DNA from: JBGVMW01 sp045125095
GTDB lineage: Bacteria; Bacillota; Clostridia; Lachnospirales; Lachnospiraceae
Direction: 5' to 3'
DNA: 18,622 bases
NCBI GenBank assembly: GCA_045125095.1
Contig: JBGVMW010000015.1
Coordinates: forward strand, 1 to 18,622
Of this stretch, positions 13,415-18,622 are shown in pieces; the stretch's first letter is position 1, and every line of letters begins with the position of its first letter. The notes below the pieces were generated by a model, which saw only the letters and a list, made by a program, of their open reading frames with translations, was not told the DNA's origin and ran no database searches. Position numbers and translations under genes: made by a program.

Positions 13415-15261
13415 TGGCGATTTTAAAGCATATTTCAGTAAAGAACAGATTCTATTCCTCGGCGGTGGAGTATCTCACCTGCCAGTTTGATGAGTATACC
13501 AACAAACCTGTTCTGGATGAAAAGGGCAGAATACAGGAGCGTGAGAATTATCTGATTGCAGGTGTGAACTGTGATGTAGACAGCTTTGGTGCGGAATGTA
13601 TCGAGGTAAACCGTCTGTATGGTAAGAACAATTCTATAAAGGATGTAAAGGCGCATCATTATATCATCAGCTTTGAGCCAAATGATCCCATTACCATGGA
13701 GCAGGCGTTGGAATTTGGTAAGCAGTGGCTTTCGGTATTCGCACAGGGGCATCAGGCAGTGGTTGCAGTGCATTCGGATGGTCACAATGGCAGTCAGAAT
13801 ATGCACATTCACATGGTTATCAATTCCGTTAGAAAGTATGCTGGAAAGCAGAACAAATGGCATGATAAGTCTTGTGAATGGAAGCAGGGCTGTAAGCACA
13901 AAAGCACCGGGAAGATGATGTTTCATGCAAAGAAATGGGTGATGGAGAAGTGCATCCGTCTGGGCTTTGGGCAGGTGAATTTGCTTGCCAAAAAGCATAC
14001 GGACAACTATTGGGTGGAAAAGCGTCTGATGAATCAAAATGCAAAAGACGGAGTGGGCGTTACTTCCGACAGAGAGCTGATTCGGGATACCATAGACAAG
14101 CTGTTGCCTTTCGTGGATTCCTTTGAGCAGTTGGTGGAATGTCTGCAATTTATGTATAACTGGAAGAGTCGTGTGACGAATAAAACAGTGACATTTTCCA
14201 CACCGGATATGAAGCAGGGGATTCGAGGAAATAAGCTGGGAGAGGGTTATGGTAAGGCAGAACTTGTGGAGAGAATTGCAAAGATTGTGGCAGAGCGTAA
14301 TGCAGAAAAAGAGGCTCGCAGAATTGCAGAGGAAGAAGCAAGAATGAGAGCAGAAGCATTTGCTTGTGAAGAAGCTGCAAGGAAGGAGAAACAGCTACAG
14401 GAGGAGCGGAAGCAGAGAGAGCTTCTTGCACGAAAAAGAAAGCTGGCATTCAACCGAAATAGTATTCAGCAGGATTATTGTAGAAAGGAGCTTGAACGGG
14501 AGGACTGGAATAGAAATTATGTGGATTATCTGGAATCACAGTTTATAAATGTGAATGATGCAGGTGGATTTACAGAAGAAGAACTTACCTCACCGATTAT
14601 GACCAGAGAAGAATTTGAGCATCATCAGGTAGTAGAGCTGTATCAAGAAAAAACTGCCAGAGCAGGAGTACTTTGGGATGATGCGTTAAGAGAACTTTCC
14701 GGTACCACTCATAAATGGAAGTGGGAGTATATGGATTATCTGGAAGATGTCAAATACAGAGATACAGTAGATGTAACTTTGGAGGAGGCGAAGGAAGAGA
14801 TTATGTCGTATGAGGAATTTGCGGAATTAAGGGAGACAGAAAAAGAGATACAGGAGCTGATTTCTGAGACTGTAGAGGCTTCTAAGATTGTAGAGATTCA
14901 GACTGATTCAGTAGATGAGTCACAGACTATTGTAGTATCAGAAGAAGCAGAGACTGAAATTTTTGAGATAGAAGAAACAGTACCAGATGATGCTGAGGTT
15001 GTTCCGGAAGTGATTGATTATACCAAGCTGTCTATGGAAGAACGTGCTACACTTCTGCCTGTGCCTACAGATGATTATACTACAGAGTATGCTGCGTACT
15101 GTCAGCGTATGGGATATACGGCAGAAAAGATGAAGAGTATTCGTTATAAAATGGATGTGTATGATGAATTTATGGCTGAATATCAGTATCGTAAGAAACA
15201 CTATGGTGTAAGAGATGATTCTGGAAGGGTAGTTTCTGAAAAGAATAGAGGAGCGAGATGA
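13414..15261 (+). CDS. MobP-family relaxase
   Basis: Conjugative relaxase of 615 residues that nicks oriT and carries the strand into the recipient. The catalytic domain is residues 1 to about 200: SVKNRFYSSAVEYL near the start (Tyr14 and Tyr20 are candidates for the nicking residue), KAHHYIISF (79-87), GHQAVVAVHSDGHNGSQ (112-128) and the metal-binding HIHMVINS (His131, His133). Residues 285-350 are a charged Ala/Glu/Arg coiled coil. The C-terminal 250 residues are strongly acidic, with two related segments containing YVDYLESQ and YMDYLEDV. Start ATG overlaps the mobC stop. No coupling protein or secretion genes follow, so transfer would need helper functions elsewhere. Confidence 0.92.
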   Translation: MAILKHISVKNRFYSSAVEYLTCQFDEYTNKPVLDEKGRIQERENYLIAGVNCDVDSFGAECIEVNRLYGKNNSIKDVKAHHYIISFEPNDPITMEQALEFGKQWLSVFAQGHQAVVAVHSDGHNGSQNMHIHMVINSVRKYAGKQNKWHDKSCEWKQGCKHKSTGKMMFHAKKWVMEKCIRLGFGQVNLLAKKHTDNYWVEKRLMNQNAKDGVGVTSDRELIRDTIDKLLPFVDSFEQLVECLQFMYNWKSRVTNKTVTFSTPDMKQGIRGNKLGEGYGKAELVERIAKIVAERNAEKEARRIAEEEARMRAEAFACEEAARKEKQLQEERKQRELLARKRKLAFNRNSIQQDYCRKELEREDWNRNYVDYLESQFINVNDAGGFTEEELTSPIMTREEFEHHQVVELYQEKTARAGVLWDDALRELSGTTHKWKWEYMDYLEDVKYRDTVDVTLEEAKEEIMSYEEFAELRETEKEIQELISETVEASKIVEIQTDSVDESQTIVVSEEAETEIFEIEETVPDDAEVVPEVIDYTKLSMEERATLLPVPTDDYTTEYAAYCQRMGYTAEKMKSIRYKMDVYDEFMAEYQYRKKHYGVRDDSGRVVSEKNRGAR

Positions 15262-15293
15262 TAAAGTAGATAAGAAGGACATTGTACTATTGG

Positions 15294-15338
15294 TTTTACG
15301 GCGAACTGTCATATGGCAGCAGTTCGCCGGCTGTAAAA
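15294..15338. repeat. Large inverted repeat after the relaxase
   Basis: GGCGAACTG (15300-15308) pairs perfectly with CAGTTCGCC (15320-15328), extended by TTTTAC (15294-15299) against GTAAAA (15333-15338). It lies 33 bp after the relaxase stop. It may be the terminator of the mob genes or a protein-binding cruciform. A TATAAT at 15345-15350 follows, without a clear -35. Confidence 0.6.
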
Positions 15339-15382
15339 GTCAAGTATAATACTAGTAGAAACAGTATTGGGATAACCACATT

Positions 15383-15490
15383 ATGAAAGACATTTTAGAA
15401 TGTAAAGGTGATTTTGTAATTTTAAATGGTTATAACATACATATTTATGGGCGAGGTGCTAAAGATTGTATTGAGGTTAGAGGAAAATGA
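15383..15490 (+). CDS. Short hypothetical ORF between relaxase and regulator
   Basis: ORF of 35 codons, MKDILECKGDFVILNGYNIH followed by IYGRGAKDCIEVRGK. It lies in the 15262-15653 gap, which otherwise holds only the inverted repeat at 15294-15338. No good ribosome site is visible, although the TATAAT at 15345 would suit it. Amino-acid composition looks protein-like and the ending is abrupt, so it may be a truncated gene. No family assigned. Confidence 0.3.
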   Translation: MKDILECKGDFVILNGYNIHIYGRGAKDCIEVRGK

Positions 15491-15653
15491 AGATGAGTAT
15501 GAGTGCAAATTAAAAAAATTATAATTGTTGAAACTTTTTCTCCTAATAGTTCATCAAATAAATTGAAGGATAGAAATCGTAAGAGATTTTGTTTGAATGA
15601 GTAATAACCTATTACATGAAATATCACTTGTGAAAGGAGAAAGCACAGAGCAC

Positions 15654-16352
15654 ATGAATAAGAATATTGCAGTATTCAATAATACTACAGACGTAGCAGA
15701 AATTAAGAAACCTTTGTTTGAGAGAGAAGGATACAATATGATAAAGGCTTCCACGCTGGAGAAACTATTATCTCTGATAAGATATGATAATATCCACTTG
15801 ATTCTCGTGGAACTTGAATTAGAAGGAAGTGGCTTGGGGAAGGGTATAGAAATAATTCAACATATTAGAAAGAGTACTATTATCCCTATAATAGTCGTAT
15901 CTGCTCAGACAGCAGAAACTGCCAAGATTATGTCATTGAATGTAGGGGCAGATGATTATGTGACAGTTTATGACAGTCCATTGGTTTTATTGGCAAGAGT
16001 AAAAGCGCAGTTGCGTAGATATACAGAATTAAAGACTCTTTGTGAAAATCTTGGGAATATATATAGAATAGGTGATTTAGTTCTGGATGATAAAAATAAA
16101 ACAGTAATGGTTGATGATAAAAATATCAAAATGACACCCGTAGAATATAAAATATTACGATTGTTGATACGGGATCCTGGAAGAGTTTTTTCTATTAATC
16201 AGATTTATGAAGAAATATGGAAAATGCAACCGATTGGCGCAGAGAATGTTATAGCAGTGCGTATCCGCCATATTAGAGAAAAAATAGAGAACAACCCAAG
16301 AGAACCAAAGTATGTAAAAGTAGTTCGCGGATTGGGGTATAAGGCGGGATAA
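15654..16352 (+). CDS. OmpR-type response regulator with degenerate receiver
   Basis: DNA-binding regulator of 232 residues: receiver domain (1-115) and OmpR/PhoB winged helix (about 130-232, with MTPVEYKILRLLIRDPGRVF and VRIRHIREKIENNPREPKYV). The receiver has lost its phosphorylation residues: the acidic pair is Asn9-Asn10 (AVFNN), the phospho-acceptor position is Glu53 (LILVELELEG), and the conserved Lys is Val105 (GADDYVTVYD). It should therefore not need a kinase; Glu can mimic the phosphorylated state, though this is inference. ATG 15654 is preferred (AAAGGAG upstream, product begins right at the receiver strand) over ATG 15597. It lies downstream of the relaxase on the same element and probably regulates it. 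The following sequence is interrupted by an IS. Confidence 0.85.
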   Translation: MNKNIAVFNNTTDVAEIKKPLFEREGYNMIKASTLEKLLSLIRYDNIHLILVELELEGSGLGKGIEIIQHIRKSTIIPIIVVSAQTAETAKIMSLNVGADDYVTVYDSPLVLLARVKAQLRRYTELKTLCENLGNIYRIGDLVLDDKNKTVMVDDKNIKMTPVEYKILRLLIRDPGRVFSINQIYEEIWKMQPIGAENVIAVRIRHIREKIENNPREPKYVKVVRGLGYKAG

Positions 16353-16373
16353 ACGAATGATAGAAGTGTTAGA

Positions 16374-16420
16374 GTGCACAAGGTTTTAGTGTCGTCCTCT
16401 TTATTAATTTCCATTTTTAT
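16374..16420 (+). pseudogene. Short membrane ORF split by the IS
   Basis: Reading from GTG 16374, the codons VHKVLVSSSLLISIF continue, after removing the IS and one target copy, into MVIYMLAKQELNS at 18270-18309, ending in TAG. The joined peptide is one hydrophobic helix with charged ends. Coming 21 bp after a response regulator, it looks like the first membrane helix of a sensor kinase, but the stop at 18307 shows that no full kinase follows. No ribosome site is clear. It may be a remnant or chance. Confidence 0.3.
16413..16420. repeat. Target-site duplication, left copy
   Basis: ATTTTTAT directly before the left end of the IS, identical to 18262-18269 directly after its right end. Confidence 0.85.
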
Positions 16421-18261
16421 GATACCGGGGTCAAAACCATAAATAAATTCACCCTCATTCCTATAGTACCTTGAAAAATTCATATTTTGTAGTATTTCAT
16501 CCGATTTTTAGGGTTATATGTCAGGGATTCCCTGCCTTGTTTTATACAAGTACCGGATTTTGGGCATAACTTCCCAGACCCTTCAAATAATTGAAGAGTT
16601 TTCTGAAATTTAATGCTGCTATTTTGGAACCAAAAAAGAACTTTCCACGCTGTTTACCACGTGGTATCTTTTCTAAATGGTAGTTTTTACGGATGTTTGA
16701 CGGAACAGTTTCCACTCCATTACGGAGTCTTGCATAATTTTTGAATTCTTCACTATCCATCTTACGTTGGATTTTCGCACGTTCATGTGCTGCTTTAGAA
16801 GTTACTATTTTTGCAACATGCTTAAAAATTTTTGGTTTACATTGTTCCTGATACGGACAGTTGGCACACTGATTATGCTGAAAAGAAACTGCACACTGAT
16901 TGCTTTGTTTCATATAGGAACAGCTTTTTGGTGCATGACCCGCCGGACATCGGAGAACTTTTGTTCCTTCTTCATTGAACTCAAAATCTGCAAGGATATC
17001 CGGAGCTGCTTTTCCTGTCAGGCTTGTGGTAATCAGTTCTATGTTTTTCTCAGCTGCAAGCCGGGTATTTTCTGTTCCACTATATGCACCATCTGTAACT
17101 ATAACATTATGCTCTTCCTGTTTATCCATTTGTTCCAGATGTTCCCGGATAAACTGACTGTCACTGTGATTATTCTGTTCATATTGATACTCTGTTACAA
17201 CAGAACCGTTTTTTCCAACAGTCTCTTCAAAATTTGCCACATATCCACGATATTCTTTTCCTGCCTTGCTTCGGAACGTAGCTTCCGGGTCAGAAGGATT
17301 TTGCATCATAGATGATTTCATTCCGCCGTCTTCTTTTGTGCGGAGTCTGCGTTTTTTATTTTCAACAATGGTCTGTTCTGACAGGCATCTGATAAACAGC
17401 TCATACTCTGTTGAAGTATTGTAATCAGATTCACACAAAGCAAGAAGTTTATCTGCATCTGATAAGAGTTGGTTCATACGCTCGTCTGCGTTAGTACTGC
17501 GCTGGTGATAAATCACTCTGTTAAAATCATTAGGGTCGATATAATGTTTTAAATCATCAGGCAAAATTGAAGCATTAATTTTATTCACATACATCGCCAA
17601 CTTTGCAATGCAGGTGTATATCAGTTCCATCCTGCTTAGTGTACGAATATTAGATTCGATCATCATGGAATCCATACGTCTGATTTTACCACTGATGCCC
17701 ATCAGCTTTGCAATGGAAGTACTTAAATCTTTCACGCAGTCATGATAGAGATCTTTGTTATGAAGTGTTTCATAATCATAACATCTCTTGCGAAAGCGGC
17801 TCAATGTTTTGTCACTCAAAGGCTGCTCTTCAAAACTTGTTGTGTGCAGAGCATACTGAATTCGAAAATCCAACATGAGATTTTCAACCATTTCATCATC
17901 AGAATAATCAAAAAGTTCCTTGATGATTAGTGCACCGACAATCACATTGACAGGAGTATTGGGTCTGGATGCCTTATCGCTATATAAGACAGAAAAACGC
18001 TTTTCATCAATGGCAGGAAATATCTCATCGGCAAAGATTTTTGCCCAGGATCTTTCCAATGCTTTTTGTTCTCTGGCAGTTAATCCTGAGAAACTATCTG
18101 TAAATGATATTTGCTGGCAAGTATTTTCTTTGAATGACATAGTAAGTACCTTCTTTCTTAAGATATCTCTAGTATACAACATTTTATCTGTTTGTGCTTC
18201 TATTTACTACAAAATATATGAACTTTTCAAGGTACTATAGGGGGCTTTTGACCCCAGTATC
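16421..18261 (-). mobile_element. Complete IS1182-family insertion sequence
   Basis: Element of 1841 bp bounded by GATACCGGGGTCAAAA (16421-16436) and its inverted near-copy TTTTGACCCCAGTATC (18246-18261), one mismatch in 16. A second, inner inverted repeat of about 35 bp, starting CTATAGTACCTTGAAAA (16461-16494), matches 18205-18240. The left end has about 20 extra bases between outer and inner repeat. The 8-bp duplication ATTTTTAT flanks it. Intact ends, intact transposase and perfect target copies suggest a recent insertion. Confidence 0.93.
16542..18140 (-). CDS. IS1182-family transposase
   Basis: DDE transposase of 532 residues, full length for the family. The N-terminal half has the DUF772-like region SVLYSDKASRPNTPVNVIVG and SRFRKRCYDY; the catalytic blocks are RMDSMMI, TDGAYSG and RNGVETVPS, with a Cys cluster (CANCPYQEQCKP) between the last two. 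The start is taken as ATG at 18140 on the minus strand because an AGAAGGT site lies upstream; a longer reading from 18182 adds 14 residues without a ribosome site. It is complete, with no frameshift, and surrounded by matching inverted repeats. It reads against the flanking mobile-element genes. Confidence 0.94.
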   Translation of the reverse strand: MSFKENTCQQISFTDSFSGLTAREQKALERSWAKIFADEIFPAIDEKRFSVLYSDKASRPNTPVNVIVGALIIKELFDYSDDEMVENLMLDFRIQYALHTTSFEEQPLSDKTLSRFRKRCYDYETLHNKDLYHDCVKDLSTSIAKLMGISGKIRRMDSMMIESNIRTLSRMELIYTCIAKLAMYVNKINASILPDDLKHYIDPNDFNRVIYHQRSTNADERMNQLLSDADKLLALCESDYNTSTEYELFIRCLSEQTIVENKKRRLRTKEDGGMKSSMMQNPSDPEATFRSKAGKEYRGYVANFEETVGKNGSVVTEYQYEQNNHSDSQFIREHLEQMDKQEEHNVIVTDGAYSGTENTRLAAEKNIELITTSLTGKAAPDILADFEFNEEGTKVLRCPAGHAPKSCSYMKQSNQCAVSFQHNQCANCPYQEQCKPKIFKHVAKIVTSKAAHERAKIQRKMDSEEFKNYARLRNGVETVPSNIRKNYHLEKIPRGKQRGKFFFGSKIAALNFRKLFNYLKGLGSYAQNPVLV

Positions 18262-18269
18262 ATTTTTAT
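18262..18269. repeat. Target-site duplication, right copy
   Basis: ATTTTTAT directly after the IS right end, matching 16413-16420. Confidence 0.85.
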
Positions 18270-18492
18270 GGTAATATATATGTTAGCTAAACAGGAATTG
18301 AACAGTTAGAAATACTTGAATTTGTTAGGAGAATGTTTGAAATAAAAAATACTCATTGATAGCTTCTGTATGATCAGTGCATATTTTTTGTTAACATAAA
18401 AAGTTTGTCTTTATTAATGTTTTCACTTTCTACCTGGTATTGAGGAAACCAATCACGGAGTTCTGAAAGATAATAATATTTAGCCTGAATTA

Positions 18493-18511
18493 TTCACCGT
18501 TGTACGGTGAA
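18493..18511. repeat. Short perfect hairpin in right-end gap
   Basis: TTCACCGT (18493-18500) pairs perfectly with ACGGTGAA (18504-18511), loop of 3. No T run follows. The rest of 18310-18622 shows no gene or RNA that I can support. Confidence 0.4.
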
Positions 18512-18622
18512 AGCGGCTCAAAGTCACAAAGTTACTGTGTTTAAACTGTTTATTGCATTTCATTTGTTAAGTGAATAGAAAAAGAGCATCCAGTTGTGGT
18601 AAAATTAAGGTGTCGAATCTTA

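Larger units (their letters stand above)
11264..16412 (+). mobile_element. Integrative/mobilizable element segment
   Basis: From the break after the pyrE-like start, the region carries iteron-like repeats, a TnpV-like gene, a truncated ParM-like gene, hairpin-rich DNA, mobC, a relaxase and an orphan regulator, all on one strand. No integrase, coupling protein or type IV secretion gene is present, so this is a mobilizable rather than self-transferring piece, or a fragment of a larger element. The right edge is interrupted by the IS at 16421 and is not defined. The left edge is set at the point where the pyrE similarity stops. Confidence 0.55.

Noticed and set aside
13435..14148. Long minus-strand frame inside the relaxase gene
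   Set aside because: Shadow of a clear MobP relaxase on the plus strand; no start signals.
16767..17315. Plus-strand frame inside the minus-strand transposase
   Set aside because: Shadow of a transposase with intact catalytic motifs.
1..18261. Composite transposon made by the two IS1182-family elements
   Set aside because: The transposases are clearly different sequences in opposite orientation with different ends, so joint movement of the 14.8 kb between them is unlikely.
18493..18511. CRISPR-like repeat
   Set aside because: A single palindrome without any second copy or spacer.

Overview
The window looks like a piece of a low-GC Gram-positive gut anaerobe genome, most likely Clostridia of the Lachnospiraceae type. 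This is an inference from AT-rich coding sequence, strong AGGAGG-type ribosome sites, a FeoA/FeoB/Cys-rich FeoC set, a TnpV-like protein and a clostridial MobP-type relaxase. No rRNA, tRNA or CRISPR array was seen.

Layout. (1) 1-1623: right part of an IS1182-family element; its transposase is probably cut by the window edge. (2) 1624-2578: no protein gene, but two tandem, diverged copies of a ~150-nt transcription unit. Each has its own TTGAAA-16-TATAAT promoter, hairpins supported by compensating changes, AGGGA motifs in the loops, and an intrinsic terminator. (3) 2579-9340: one iron-transport locus: a TetR/AcrR regulator, two half-size ABC transporter proteins of the YbtPQ/IrtAB-like type, FeoA, FeoB and a Cys4 FeoC-like winged-helix protein, closed by a strong hairpin. 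Gene spacing is tight (overlaps or 0-42 bp), so from the first ABC gene onward it reads as an operon. A TetR operator candidate lies over the regulator's -10, and a terminator-like hairpin over its stop codon. (4) 9341-10560: a broken-looking membrane protein, a GNAT acetyltransferase and two very short ORFs. (5) 10719-11281: a strong promoter followed by ~450 nt of intricately self-complementary, non-coding sequence, then a ribosome site and a 16-codon ORF that looks like the first 11-12 codons of pyrE, cut off by foreign sequence. (6) ~11282-16420: part of an integrative/mobilizable element: iteron-like repeats, TnpV-like protein, truncated ParM-like actin, hairpin-rich probable oriT, MobC, MobP relaxase, and an OmpR-type regulator whose receiver has lost its phosphorylation residues. 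(7) 16421-18261: a complete IS1182-family element with matching inverted repeats and an 8-bp target duplication, inserted just after the response regulator into a short membrane ORF. (8) 18270-18622: no gene recognised.

The main points for follow-up are the paired AGGGA-loop small RNAs (possible protein-titrating RNAs of the CsrB/RsmZ kind), the large structured RNA at 10750-11205, and the phosphorylation-dead response regulator on the mobile element.
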